Below are positions 31,389 to 44,300 of a stretch of 64,000 bases of DNA, in pieces. A program made the translations under genes and the position numbers. The number at the start of each line of letters is the position of its first letter. Positions within the stretch are counted from its first letter, which is position 1. The notes under the pieces were generated by a model that was given only the letters and a program-made list of their open reading frames with translations, was not told where the DNA came from and searched no databases. The stretch is from Hydrangea macrophylla (Eukaryota > Streptophyta > Magnoliopsida > Cornales > Hydrangeaceae), in the NCBI GenBank assembly GCA_033977485.1, contig CM066990.1:10815501-10879500 (forward strand), read 5' to 3'.

Positions 31389-31536
31389 ATGTTTGGTACC
31401 CGTTCAAGTAAACCTAAATTAAATCCACTTAATCTTGAACTTGAACGCACCCTTAGAGTCCTTAGGTCGTTAACACAAGCTTCTAAAGCTCGGTTGATGC
31501 TAGACGATGAATCTACACCCGAACCGTCGTCTCTAT
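31389..31536 (+). pseudogene. gag: Athila gag, N-terminal fragment
   Basis: ATG 31389 opens MFGTRSSKPKLNPLNLELER…, which runs 49 codons to the copia LTR at 31537. The Asn/Leu/Glu-rich start fits Athila gag N-termini. The gag core between here and the protease region is lost. Confidence 0.55.
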
Positions 31537-32855
31537 TGTTAGGGATATATACTAAAAGCCATGCTTTATGTAGTTGATTTATTATTCATTTAATAAAATC
31601 AGTTAATCCATTTTTTATGAGAATCTGTGTGGGCAATGTTTGTATTATATTATTTATTTAATATTATGCATGTGTGTCTCTCATTCTATATAGTAGGTGG
31701 TTTGGTGTGTAGAGTTCGGCTTACATACGGAAGATCAGGCCATCAGCTATTATAGAATGTAAGATTTTGGTTTACAGTCTTAGATGGGATTGGACACACC
31801 ATCGGTAGGACTGCAGCATGGTGTTGTAGTAGGTTTGTCTTGACTACGGAAAACGGTATAGTTTTAACTCACTATGCTGGTACACTTTGTGTATTAAATG
31901 GGACTGACTTGGGGTAATTATCTTTATACTGACTTATAAGATAATTAATACCTCATGGCTATTATGAGTGCTTATGCTCTAAATCCTAAGTTAATTTGTA
32001 GACACGTACATTTGATATTTACACTTTGATCCCCAAAAGGGTGAGATCCTTAAATGGGTCAATATCTCATTGGATTGGGTGGCAATATTAATTGTGTGGT
32101 GGATATTAATTAATGATGGAATCCATGTCTCAATTTTGGGATTGATGATACCCCCTTGAGAAAGCTTATAAGTTTTGATTATGTCAAACTCTGCAGGTGG
32201 ATTTTGTATCCGACATATCAGATAAGTTAAGCAGAGGATCTCAAGGAATTTTAAGAAATTAATTAAATATGATTGTCAGTAATTATATTTAATTAATGGA
32301 TATCTGTAATCTTAACATGGGGAGATAATAAGCATTTAATAACATGGAGCTCGAAATATATTTTTGAGATAAGGGTAGGAGTGCAATTATAATTCTTTAG
32401 TGGTATGAATTATAATTCATGGAAATAGGAATCTGATTCAGTTTGAATTAGGGTTTCCTAATTCCATAAGGAAGCCTATTCCTTATTGACTTCTTATTGT
32501 CCCTATCGTAGCCTATATATATGCTGCTTTGGCTCTCTCATCAGCTAGCGTTTTTCTATATAGAGAATTATAACTCGGAATAGAAAAGAGAGTGAAAAAG
32601 AGGGAGAGCAGAAAACAGAAAGGATTTCGAAAGAGCCCACACTCAGTTCGATATTCCGGCAGCGGAGGAATACGGTAGAAGATCGTGAGCTGTTATCGAG
32701 CCCGTGTTCTCGATTCGTCTACTACAGCAATCCGTTTGTGCAGTTCAAGGTAACTCTAGTTCCGCCCTTGTAGGGTTATTATAGATTTCATGAAATTTTT
32801 GCAGTACCAACTTATACACACTGTCAACAGATTCTGGGAACGCAGTTTCCTAACA
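31537..32855 (+). repeat. Copia 5' LTR (1319 bp)
   Basis: The terminal inverted repeat TGTTAGG…CCTAACA is exact. A TATA box (CTATATATAT) is at 32513-32522, followed by a purine-rich transcribed leader. Confidence 0.92.
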
Positions 32856-32856
32856 G

Positions 32857-32868
32857 TGGTATCAGAGC
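32857..32868 (+). promoter_or_regulatory. Copia primer-binding site (initiator tRNA-Met)
   Basis: TGGTATCAGAGC, one base after the LTR. This is the standard plant copia primer site. Confidence 0.95.
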
Positions 32869-34300
32869 AACGTTGATTCTGCGTATAGGTTGGATGCAAC
32901 CATGTTGTCCAATAAAACAGATCTTATGCGTGCATTGATGGATGGATAGAAGAACGTAGATCTGTGCTAACCCTTGTTTTGCAGTGTTCTTATTCCACTA
33001 TTATGGTCACTGGTTTTGTGTGATTGGATCCCACGATGGGTTTATTCGTGGTTAATATTGCTGTTTTGATATAGCATGTGAACTCCTTTATGGAGGCATA
33101 GGATTTGTATGTATTGGATCCCACGCTTGATTGATGCGTGGTTAATTTACTGCAAATATATAGCATGTGAACTCCTTCACGGAGGCATTGGGTTTATGTA
33201 ATATATCTCAAGTAAATCTGTGAAGATGGTTCGTGAGAGTAGTTTTACAAGCAGTTTTCGACAACAATCTAGAAGCAGTTTCAGAAGGCAGCTTGACCAT
33301 CCGTAGTGGCGACATAGAGCTAGTCGGGTTCAATGAAGATTTCTTCACAAGAGTTGCAGCTTGACCATAATAGTGGGATTCCTATTTTATTGTGGTTTCC
33401 TTATTTATGTGTGATTGAATGATTATTATTGTTTCATGTTTAATGAATAGGACAACATGGATAATTATTCCTAGACCTATTTCAGATGTCTAGCTGCATG
33501 TTTAATTTATATTAATTTAAAATGATGGACAACTACATGTGTATTTAGAAATAAAACTAATTCCATAATTTGAAAACATAAGTACTTATTTTCTAAAATC
33601 ATGAGAATAGAATAATTTTATTATCTACACATGTGGGTTTCACTAGTAAGGATGAATTAATCCTTGTCAAGTATTCCATTATTTTTTATTAATTAAATTA
33701 AAAGTTTTTCTAAAAAAAATTATAACCCTCAAATTTTTTTTTAAAATTCTAAGTGGGAGTGGGAATTTATCAAGTATAAATCCCATGATCTCCATCACTG
33801 GTTTGTAGATGATATGATTAATTTTGTGTGATGGCTCTAGTGTCATCCTCCCTATCGGATGTAGTTGATCATGGAATTATCAGTACAAACTTCTTTAAAA
33901 GAATGTTTTGGGTGATTGTTGGTGTGGGTCACCTCTCCATCAGAGGTGTTCCTCATGGAACTCTTGACCTAGAATTAAGTGATGGTATACACTTAGCTGT
34001 AAATAATAATATCCTCTCCATCTGAGTCACTGTTATTATTTATAGGACCAAAGCAAGTCAGCAGTTTAATTTTATTAGGCAAAGTATATTGCCTGGATAG
34101 TAAAATTAAAAGGCAATTGTCTATCTGAACAAGTGATGGATAGTATATGGCTTCCCATCGAGTCATACTATTCGCAGTGTATCAGGTTGCTGGCGGATTC
34201 CTTTCAAATATGGTAGAGGGAACCAATATTTTCAACTCGAATCCATAGTAATTTTTGCCCAAACGTAATTATTTATGTTATGTGATTCTCAGGCTTTTAA
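32869..34300 (+). other. Copia leader with an internal 90-bp duplication
   Basis: 1.4 kb of non-coding leader before the gag ATG. Two adjacent 90-base copies (33022-33201) share TTGGATCCCACG and TAGCATGTGAACTCCTT. An acceptor-like TTCTCAG lies at about 34286-34292, just before the ATG at 34301, so a leader intron is possible. Confidence 0.65.
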
Positions 34301-35125
34301 ATGGGTACTTTCAATCCACTTGCTGTTATACTTAAAGAAAATAAACTTACTGGACCAAACTATATAGACTGGAAAAGGACTTTGGATATTGTGTTAACTG
34401 CTGAAGAGTACAAGTTTGTGCTTACTGAAGTAAATGCGATGTTGACAAGAGTGACTGAACGTCCTAAGGAAATCATACCCCCTCATGAACCTAAAAAAGA
34501 TAAGGGTAAAGAAATTAGTAAGGAATACGATAAGAATGCAAGTAAAGTCATGAAGGACCCTATTCCTTTGGTACCTAATACGTCTAAGGCGACAAATCCA
34601 TCAAATTATGTACCTAGGATGCCGTTTCCTCCAAGCATAGACGGCCCATCTCACTTCTCAAAGAAGGGAACACGTCCGGAGGATATTTTAGAGACATTTA
34701 AAGAGGTAAAGATTAACATTCCATTACTTGACGCTATTAAGCAAATACCTCCATACGCTAAATTCTTAAAAGACTTATGCACCCAAAAGAGGAAATCTAG
34801 AAACCATTTATCTAAGAAAGTCTTTCTAATAAAAAAAGTTAGCTCTATGTTTCAACACAATACTCTAAAATACAAGGACCCGGGCACTCCAACTATCGCT
34901 TGTCACATTGGTGACAAATATATCCACCGAGCTCTACTTGATTTAGGAGCGAGTGTGAATCTATTATCTTATTCGGTATATGAACATTTGGGCTTGGGAG
35001 AATTAAAACCGACCGCAGCTACCTTACAATTAGCAGATAGGTCAATTAAAGTTCCACGTGGGGTAGTAGAGGATGTTTTAGTAAAAGTGATAGATGATAT
35101 TACCCGGTTGATTTTATCGTACTAG
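34301..35125 (+). pseudogene. Chimeric ORF: copia gag start fused to Athila gag/protease
   Basis: The frame is open for 274 codons. Residues 1-43 are copia gag (NKLTGPNYIDWKRTLDIVLT then AEEYKFVL). From about residue 44 the protein is Athila: a Lys-rich linker, then EDILETFKEVKINIPLLDAI, PPYAKFLKDLC and the protease region ALLDLGASVNLLSYSVYEHL with the catalytic-type DLGAS, ending VPRGVVEDVLVKVID. The fusion comes from a deletion that took the rest of copia and most of Athila gag, and it happens to keep frame. After about 35100 the protease tail continues in another frame (VDFIVLDIELVLDASKHILV), so the 274-codon frame ends in a frameshift. Expression is unknown; the copia LTR upstream could in principle drive it. 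Confidence 0.85.
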
Positions 35126-38100
35126 ACATCGAACTAGTCTTAGATGCTAGCAAACACATCCTGGTAATCTTAGGACGACCGTTCCTAGCCACGACAAATT
35201 CTATTATTAACTGTAGAACTGGTGTAATGGATATAACTTTTGGTAATATGATTGTCCATTTGAATGTATTCAATGCGTCTAATCAACCATATAGAGATGA
35301 CGAGGAGGCAGACTGTTATGCCATAGACTTAATTGATGAATTAGTCGAAGAGGTAGCACCTTTCATGTGGACTAAGGAAGCCTTGGAAGCATGTCTATCT
35401 CATTTCAATTTTAATGATTTCAACATTGAAATGAATATTGAAGATGTGAATAAATTATTAGAATCAGTAAATACAACTAATGTACTTCCATGGACACCTA
35501 AAATAGAGGCTTTACCACCTCTCGTGCATAAACCGGCATTACCGTCCATCGAGTGTCCCCCGATACTTGAACTTAAACCGTTACCAGACTCTTTGAAATA
35601 TGCATTCCTGGGACCTAACACTACACTTCCAATTATAATCGCATCAAATTTAACCATAATTCAAGAATTACAACTGATACAAGTCCTAGGTAACCATAAG
35701 AAAGCGATTGGGTGGACTATCGCCGATTTAAAAGGAATTGATCCGTCAGTTTGCATGCATAGAATAAATTTAGAAGAAAATGCCAAACCATCTAGAGAAA
35801 TGCAACGACGTCTCAATCCTAACATGAAAGAGGTGGTTAAGAAAGAAGTTATAAAACTCTTAGACGCAGGTATTATCTATCCGATCTTCGATAGTAATTG
35901 TCCCAAAGAAATCGGGTATTACAATCGTGCCTAACAAGAAAAGAGTCCTCATACCCACCCGCCAAACTACCGATTGGCAGGTATGCATTGATTATAGAAA
36001 ACTTAATACGATGACTCGTAAAGATCATTTCCCTCTCCCATTCATTGATAAAATCCTAGAACGCCTGTCTGGTCAGAGTTACTATTGTTTCCTAGATGGA
36101 TACTCTGGTTACAACCAGGTGCCCGTCTACCCAGATGACCAAGAAAAGACAACGTTCACATGTCCCTATGGTACTTTCGCTTATCGTCATATGCCATTTA
36201 GTTTGTGCAATGTACCGGACACCTTTCAGCGATGTATGATGGCCATTTTCTCCGACATGGTAGAGAAATTCTTAAAGGTGTTTATGGACGATTTCTCGGT
36301 CTTTGGACCTACCTTTGATGAATGCCTTCAAAATCTTACGAAAGTCCTCGCCCGTTGCGAAGAAGTTAATTTGGTTTTGAGTTGGGAGAAGAGCCATTTT
36401 ATGGTTCAGGAGGGAATAGTCTTGGGTCACGTTGTATCCAAGCGTGGTATAGAGGTTGATAAAGCAAAAATTGAGTTGATTGACAAACTTCCACTGCCAT
36501 CGTCAATTCGTCAAATCCGTTCATTTCTAGGGCATGCCGGTTTCTACCGACAATTTATCAAAGACTTTAGTAAAATTTCAAGACCCTTATGCAATCTGCT
36601 TTCCAAGGATGTTCCCTTTGTCTTTGATAATGAATGTTTAAAGGCTTTTGAAATGTTGAGAACTTTACTATCCATGGCTCCAGTAATCCAATCCCCCAAT
36701 TGGTCAGTACCGTTTGAACTAATGTGTGATGCTTTCGATTATGCTGTTTGAGCCGTCCTAGGCCAAAAAATAAATAAAGCGCCTCACATGATATACTATG
36801 CGAGTATAATCTTAAATGACGCGCAATTGAATTATACGACTACGGAAAAGGAATTGCTTGCGGTCGTGTTTGCCCTGGATAAATTTCGTTCATATCTACT
36901 AGGGTCAAAAGTTATAGTCTATTCCGATCACGCCGCATTACGTCATTTGTTGAATAAGAAAGAAACGAAACCTCGATTAATCCGATGGATTTTACTCCTT
37001 CAGGAGTTTAATTACGAAATACGAGATAAAAAGGGGTCTGTAAATGTTGTAGCTGACCATCTGTCCCGAATTCTTGTTGAATCTAACGATATTACACCTC
37101 TCCAAGATTCGTTTCCGGATGAACAATTATATGCATTATCTGCTTTGAATCGTCCATGGTTCAGTGACATCGTAAATTTTTTAGCCACATGATATATCCC
37201 TCATACTTGGTCTCGTTTAGACAAAGATCGTTTCTTTTCTCAGATTAAACATTATTACTGGGACGACCCACTATTATTTAAATATTGTTTTGATCAAATT
37301 ATACGACGTTGTGTTCCAGAGAACGAGTTCAATTCTATCTTAAACTTCTGTCACTTTCTAGAATGTGGAGGTCACTTTGACGGCCTCCAAAGTCCTCCAA
37401 AGCGGTTTATATTGGCCAACTTTGTTTAAAGACGCACATGAATTCTCTCGAAACTGCGTACGTTGCAAACAAACAGGCAACATGTCACATCGCGATGCGA
37501 TGCCCCTGACCCCAATTCTAATTATTGAAATATTTGATGTGTAGGGCATCGACTTTATGGGTACGTTTCCGTTGTCCTTTGGGTTCAAATACATTTTTAG
37601 TCGCGGTCGACTATGTTTCTAAGTGGGTGGAGGCAGTTGCGACAAAAACGAATGACTATAAAGTCGTGGTTCAATTTATAAAAGATAACATATTTTATCG
37701 TTTTGGCACACCACGAGCGATTATAAGTGACAGCGGAAAACATTTCTGTAATCGTCACTTTGAGGCGCTCGTCCAAAAATATTCTGTCACCCATAAAGTA
37801 GGAACCGCCTACCATCCGCAAACTCAAGGCCAAGTAGAAGTCTCAAATCGGGAAGAGAAAAGTATATTGGAAAAAACGGTACGTCCAGATCGCAAAGATT
37901 TGTCCTTACAACTTAGCGATGCACTTTGGGCATACCGAACAACGTATAAAACTCCGATAGGAATGTCCCCTTATCGACTAGTCTTTGGAAAATCATGCCA
38001 CCTACCGGTGGAACTTGAACATAGATCTTACTGGGCTGTAAAATCGCTTAACCAAGATATAAGGGCGGCAGGGTGCCATCGGAAACTTCAATTACAAGAA

Positions 38101-38364
38101 CTTGGAGAATTGAGAAAAGAGGCATATGAAAATGCCAAAATCTATAAAGAACGATCTAAAGCATTCCATGATAAGATGATCATAAGAAAAAATTTCAAAG
38201 TTGGGCAACGTGTATGGTTATTTAACTCGAAATTAAGGTTATTCTCGGGAAAGCTACGTTCCCATTGTGACGGTCCATTTATAATAACACAAGTGTTCCC
38301 ATATGGAGCGATAGAAATACAAGATACAAATGGTGGAACCCCTTTTAAGGTAAACGGTCAATGA
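35126..38364 (+). pseudogene. pol: Athila pol: protease end, RT, RNase H, integrase, multiply broken
   Basis: Pieces in order. From 35126 to 35934 come the protease tail and the PR-RT linker (HRINLEENAKPSREMQRRLN); a shift follows. RT spans 35927-36751, with FLDGYSGYNQ and the catalytic FMDD at 36281-36292. A TGA at 36749-36751 precedes RNase H (36755-37192), which has acidic residues in [24 protein letters not shown] and ADHLSR. A stop at 37190-37192 and shifts pass through the zinc finger (HFLECGGHF, CVRCKQTGN). The integrase core has D in GIDFMG (about 37550), SDSGKHF, and E in GQVEVSN. A GPF-type C-terminus ([20 protein letters not shown]) ends at 38364. At least two stops and three shifts make it inactive. 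Residues at the active sites are otherwise kept. Confidence 0.9.
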
Positions 38365-38834
38365 CTTAAGCTGTATCGGTCTGACGAAACAGATGAAAGA
38401 GAGATAGAGTCAACAGATTTTGTAGATCCGATCTATTTCGACTGAGCACGAGCATCGGTCGAGCTGGCGACGTAAAACTTAGCGCTTATTAGGAGGCAAC
38501 CCAAGGTTTTGTTTGAGTTTTCTTTAGTTTTGATCACTTTTTAGGAGTTTTTCTGCCAATGTTGAGGTTTTAAATGCCCAGAAGATGAAACCCCTTAGAC
38601 AACTTTTTTTGAAAATTTTTGGAAATCAAGTTCTGGTCCAACTTGCACCTCAAATCGCGCACGCGAGGACCTCGCTGGAGCGGCCAGCTCGAGCGCATTT
38701 CTAACTTAGACATTTTTTCCAAAAACTTTTTGAAGAACTCTCTGCTTCTTCTTGCGGTTGAGATCGCTCGAGCGAGGTCCTCGCAGGAGCGGCCAGCTCG
38801 TATGGGTTTCTGGCAAAATGTAGGTTTGGGGGTG
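38365..38834 (+). other. Athila 3' UTR with CG-rich palindromes and polypurine tract
   Basis: It includes CTTAGCGCTTATTAGGAGGC near 38478-38497, a phrase common just after Athila-type pol. Two CG-rich inverted modules built on GAGCGGCCAGCTC follow (about 38650-38700 and 38755-38805). The G-rich TTTGGGGGTG at 38825-38834 directly abuts the LTR. Confidence 0.7.
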
Positions 38835-40119
38835 TGATCAGGAGAGAACAAATTCCAATTATACGCCTTAATTCACATTTGTTAGCCGTTTTTATCCTAT
38901 TTTTGTGTATGTTTACTTTATTTTCTATTTTCTGTCAAGTTTTAGGAAAAAGCATGAGTTTCAGTTTAAATGGGGTGAAAAAGCCAGAAGAAAGAAGCAG
39001 AAAAAGCCCAGTCACGCGAGCGGCCCGCTCGTACGAGAACCAGCATATCGCTCGCGCGACCTCCCATTTACGTGTTCGAGCGGCCCGCTCGCGCGATCTA
39101 TACAGAAAAACATAAAACACATATTTTGAAGTACTGAAGACCCCTACGTGGACAAAATTGTCCAATTATGTCCAGAATGCAATTTACAACAGTTTTAGTG
39201 GGATTAGGTTTAGGAAAACCTTCCTAATCTCTCTAAAAACTATATATATCTCATTCTACATCAATTAAAGGGTTACACATTCATTCATACATCACTTTGA
39301 AGGCAAGAGGAAGGAGAGGATCTAGCTTGAAGGTCTCTAATGGCAACCATCAACTCAATCTCCATGCTTTCATCAACCATGTGCAACTAAACTCTTATTC
39401 TAGGATTTCAATGAAACCCTAGCTATGTAAAGGGGGAGTTCTATGCTTTCTTATTTTAGGATTTTATGTATTGGATAGTGATTGTGTGTTGGTGGATTAT
39501 TTATATATAATCAGTTTTTAATGATAATAATCAAGAGTATTTTGGATTTATTCTTGTCTCATATTTTTCCTTATGCTTATTGAACTCAATAGTCCTTGAT
39601 TTCTGTGATTGATAGGAGTATTTACATACAATAGTGCTTATGTGATTGTGATGCTTACATCTTTTATAATTCATGTGAACCGAAGATGAATTATGCTTCG
39701 ATTAAACTAGCGATATCCTCTTGTTGATGCTATTAGGCTTGTAGCTACAATAGATCATGACTATCCAAACATAGAACTTAAAATAGGAAGTCTAGACCCC
39801 TGATGCATAGTTAGTGGTGGATTTGCAATCCTAGATCTCATCCACTCATATTTAAACCAATCTTCAATTTTGCATGCTAGTTTATTTAGATTTAATTCTA
39901 GAATTTATTTCCATAATTTCATAGTTTACTTTATAATCTAATTCATAATAATAATTTAATCTATAATCAAACTAAAATTCTATTTTCAATAGCTAATTAG
40001 ATGTAGGTTTTATAAATTAAAGGATAAAAATATACAATCTCCGTGGGTTTGACCTTTACTTCCACACTGCAAATCTTTTAAAGTAGAATATACTTTTTAT
40101 CTTGATTCTGACAACACCA
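38835..40119 (+). repeat. Athila 3' LTR (1285 bp)
   Basis: TGATCAGGAG…ACAACACCA. It keeps the segment missing from the 5' LTR, with GAGCGGCCCGCTC modules (39018-39030, 39080-39092) and a TATA box (CTATATATATC at 39240-39250). Confidence 0.92.
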
Positions 40120-41378
40120 AAACCCTAGTTTGGAATTGGATCTTCATCTTAGAGTAAGAATGAGATGGTGAGTTGGGGTGAGTGATTTTTATTGAATTTT
40201 AGAGAGAGAAAATCATCCCAAAACAAGAGGAAACTCTACCCAAATTGGATCAAACCCACTTTGAAGTCATAGAAGCCTGAAGAAGAGCATGAAGAAGCAT
40301 TGAAGATCTTCAAAAATTCAACCAACCCAACTCAAAATCCGAGGAAATTTAGAGGCAATTCTCCCATCTTAGATCATATTCTAATATAATTTAATCACAA
40401 TTCATAGATCTATAGGATTTTTACACATTTTCAAAAAGTCTCTTCACCATCCCCTTCTTCACACACCACCTTAAATTGTGATTGAATCCTCTTAAACTTC
40501 TTGTTGATTTGGATCTAATTAGTCACCAAATCTATAAGAAACATGTTTTGAGTATGGATCTATCACTAGATCCTTCAATTCAAAAGGATCTCATCTCCTC
40601 TCTCTTATGCTATTCTCTTAGAATTCATGAAACCTTCTATGTTCCATTTGAACCCCTTGAGATTTGATTTCTTAATTTCTATAATTCCATGTTTATATAT
40701 GTATTTAGTAGCTAATCTAGATCATATAATATATAAACAGTCAGGCTCTAAAGAGGGCGCCCTCTTTTTATTAAAGCGAGGGCTTCTGTTTTGGCCGTCG
40801 GATCGTGTTTAAAAACTGTGAAATGATAACACTGCCCTTAATGAAAACACGATCCGATAGCTAAGACAGAGGCCCTCTCTTTATTAAAGAGAGAGGGCGC
40901 CCTCTTTAGAGCATTTTCACACACACACATATATATATATACATATATTAATAGGTCTTAGCCTATGTTCATAATTTGGTTGCTCCTTTTTGAATCTCAT
41001 GAAGTTTTTCATATTTTATTGAAATTTATGGAGTTTGGATCCTTAATCCTCTAGGATCATTAATTTGGGAGAGGAATCAAAGGAAGTAAGTTGTGAATCC
41101 TCAAGGACCATGTATTTGGTAGAGGGAATTGATGTATATCTAATGGATTTCATAATATTTCATTCAAGTGAATCCAAGTGTCCTAGGTTCATTCATGAGG
41201 TTGAGTAAGACCTTAGGACCCATTTCTCTCATGAGATTTATGATGGGGTTCCCTTAAGGCTAAATCCATGGATCTTCATAATAAGCGAGTATCATTGTAT
41301 TGGTTGCAATCATACTTGATCTATATTCTCCATAGAATTATTAATCAAGTTTAGTTAAGATTATGAATATCAATTCCG
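40120..41378 (+). repeat. Tat-4 5' LTR, right part
   Basis: It resumes the LTR after the Athila target duplication (CTAGTTTGGAATTGG) and aligns in reverse with the solo LTR from about 53270 to 52245. Homology stops near 41378. The MITE-like palindrome lies inside it. Confidence 0.8.
40745..40912. mobile_element. MITE-like palindromic element, 168 bp
   Basis: Perfect 21-base terminal inverted repeats begin GCTCTAAAGAGGGCGCCCTC. The arms remain complementary with gaps for about 65-70 bases, and TCGGATCGTGTTT is mirrored by AAACACGATCCGA. A spacer of about 35 bases separates the arms. The solo LTR copy at about 52670 lacks it, so it is an insertion. No target duplication is certain because the right flank is an AC/AT microsatellite (40918-40950). 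Superfamily unassigned. Confidence 0.75.
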
Positions 41379-44300
41379 CAATTGGTTAGACAGAAAACCT
41401 ATGGTATGATACTGACAAAGGAGAGAAAAAGGGCTCGCAAGAAACTAAGGAACAAGATAACTTGTGGGTAAAGGAAGGGATCAGTCATTTGACTCATTCT
41501 GGAAGGCACTTTAAGCCACATGAGTTAGAAGAAGACCATCCGGGTCAGGATTTGGGAAAAGGAAAAGGCAAGTTGGAAGAAGAAGAGGAGGAAGATAGGG
41601 TCTTAAAACAGATGAAAAAGACACAGGCAAATATCACCATTTGGGGGTTACTAATCGCTTCCAGGTGTCATAGACAGACGGTCCTTGACGCCCTTAATCA
41701 GTCAGATGTGTCCATTGAATTCACTCCTGAGGATCTCGTTGGTATGATCAACAAAAGCTCGATTCCCGCTATCTCATTTACCATAGCCAATTTACCTCCC
41801 GAGGGGACTGTCTATAATAAACCATTACATATCACGGTTGAATGTCTGGGGAACTCTTTGCCTGCTTGTCTTGTCGACAACGAGTCTGTGCTAAATGTAT
41901 GCCCATTTCGAACAGCCAGAAGAATGGGATTTGATGAGTCAACCTTTATTCCATCAGGATAAAAAGTAAGGGCCTATGACAACACTTAGCGAGTAGTTAT
42001 GGGGATCATCTTTCTAAATCTCTCCATAGGGGCAGCAAAAAAGGGAACAAAATTTTAAATCATTGATATTCTCGCATCTTTTAATTTGCTTTTGGGAAGA
42101 CCATGGCTAGACAGTTTGGGCACCATCCCATCAACCATCCATCAAAAGGTCAAGTATACTTGGGAAAATAAAGTTTGCAAGATTCTGGGAGATAGTTGGA
42201 TTCATGTGTCTGAAGCATCGTCTAGTACTCCGGTCTTGGAAGTACAGATATAAGAAGATGAAGCGAGCTTGGGTGGTTACAAATTCATCAATATGGTAGA
42301 AGGCAGTAAACCAAGGGAGTTCCTGCCGCTTTACTTCGACCAATATGTGAGTCCATTGGTAGCTGGAATTATGAGAAAAATGAGGTTCTTCCCGGGGTTG
42401 GGTTTAGGAAAGAAACACCAAGGGTTGTCGGAATTTCCAAACATCATCTCACAAACCCACACCCGCGGGTTAGGATATCAGCTAACAAAGGAGGAAACGA
42501 GGAAAAAGAAAAAAGTGGCTGATGCACTGATGGAGCCGTACTTGAAGACTCTCAACAGGTATTTTGTCAAGGAAGGGAAGGATTTTCCATTCTACGGCTT
42601 CCCAGAACCGTGGGTGGATAGTATGGATAAGCGTGTGAAGCTGGGATTCAAGATATTCTTTGCACATGACTTCTTTGATTATAAAGATCCTTACCTTCAA
42701 GTGCCCGCAAAATCCATTATTACCCAAGATTGGATTTATGCTTTGGATGGCTCAGCGATGAAAGATCTGCTAGAAGAAGAACACAGAGGGATCAGAAAGG
42801 GTTAGTCCTGGGGAGATTGTGAATGAAGAAGAGAAAGGCCAGAATGAAAAAAGGAACAAGGAGAATAAAGCAGAGGAGGAGAAGCCAAAACATGAACAAG
42901 AACCAGAGGAAGAATAAATGGAAGAGATTATCAAGACAGAGGATCGGGAAGATTGCTTCATTGCTGAACTGGGAGGAGAAAGCAAGAAAGAGTAGGTGTT
43001 TGAGTCTAGTGATAGGTATCCCCCCCCCCCACCCAGAGTCTGTAATGGCCCAAATGAGGCATCTTTCAATTTCTATATCTGTTGTAATCACTCCCAAGAA
43101 AATCAATAAAAATATGACTGATTTTGCTTACTCGACTGCACATAAAAATAACTGTGATGCATGCCATGAATGTGATGAATACCTGATGAACTGTAAAAAT
43201 TAATTGAAAAAGAAAATAAATCTGCATGTAAAATCATTGAAAGCACTTAAACAATCAATTTAGGGAATGGAGATAATCCACAAAATGTTTCTATTGGCTC
43301 CACACTTAGTAGTGAGGAAAGCAAAGAGTTAATCAAATTATTAAATGAATTCAACGATGTCTTTGCATGGTCCTATGATGATATGCCAGGAATCGATCCA
43401 GAAATAGTCCAACATCATATTCCACTTTTCCCAAATTCAAAACCTATAAAACAAAATTTGAGGCGAATGAGGCCTGAATGGACACTTAAAGTGAAGGAGG
43501 AAGTTGAAAAGTAGTTAGGAGCTGGATTCTTGATTGTCACCGAGTATCCAGAATGGGTCGCTAACATTGTACCAGTCCCTAAAAAGGATGGTCACGTTAG
43601 GGTTTGTGTTAATTTTCGAGACTTGAACAAAGCCAGCCCTAAGGACGATTTCCCTTTACCCCACATTGATGTGTTAGTGGACAATACTGCGGGACATGAA
43701 CTCTTATCCTTCATGGATGGGTTCTCAGGGTATAATCAGATTTTAATGGCACCCGAGGATAGGGAGAAGACTACTTTTATCACACCATGGGGAACTTATT
43801 GCTATAGGGTTATGCCTTTTGGGCTTAATAACGCAGGTGCAATTTATCAAAGGGCTGCCACCACGTTATTGCATGGCATGTTCCACAAAGAAGTAGAGGT
43901 ATATATGGATGACATGATAGTAAAGTCCAAGAAGAGGGGAGGGCATTTAGAAGCATTGAAGAAATTCTTTGAGAGGCTGAGGAGGTTTAGAATGAGGTTA
44001 ACCCGTAAAAATGCACTTTTGGAGTTACCACGGGGAAGTTATTAGGATTTCTCATTACACAGAGAGGGATTGAGGTAGACCCGACCAAAATTAAGGCCAT
44101 AACCGAAATGCCATCGCCAAAGAATGAAAAGGAATTAAGAGGATTTTTAGGTAGAATACAGTTCATCAACCGTTTCATATCCAAACTTACCATGACCTAT
44201 GATCCACTATATAAACTGCTTAGGAAGGGGGAGAAGTTTGAATGGGATAACTAGTGCCAAAAAGCTTTCGAAAAGATCAAAACCTACCTTCAAAACCCAT

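Larger units (their letters stand above)
31537..34430 (+). mobile_element. Truncated Ty1/copia element inside Athila gag
   Basis: It has a full 5' LTR, initiator-Met primer site, leader and the first 43 or so codons of gag. It then ends abruptly at a fusion with Athila sequence near 34430. No copia protease, integrase, RT or 3' LTR is present. Confidence 0.88.
29947..40119 (+). mobile_element. Athila-type Ty3/gypsy element in Tat-4 5' LTR
   Basis: The boundaries are TGATCGGGAG at 29947 and ACACCA at 40119. They are flanked by a perfect 5-bp duplication AAACC (29942-29946, 40120-40124) that restores the uninterrupted Tat LTR seen at about 53270. Order: 5' LTR, tRNA-Asp-type primer site, gag start, copia insertion/deletion, protease, RT, RNase H, integrase, polypurine tract, 3' LTR. 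The LTRs look about 97% alike where aligned, yet the coding region has many lesions. Confidence 0.92.

Noticed and set aside
42770..43106. Minus-strand ORFs opposite the Tat-4 linker
   Set aside because: Complement of a Lys/Glu-rich linker; no domain.
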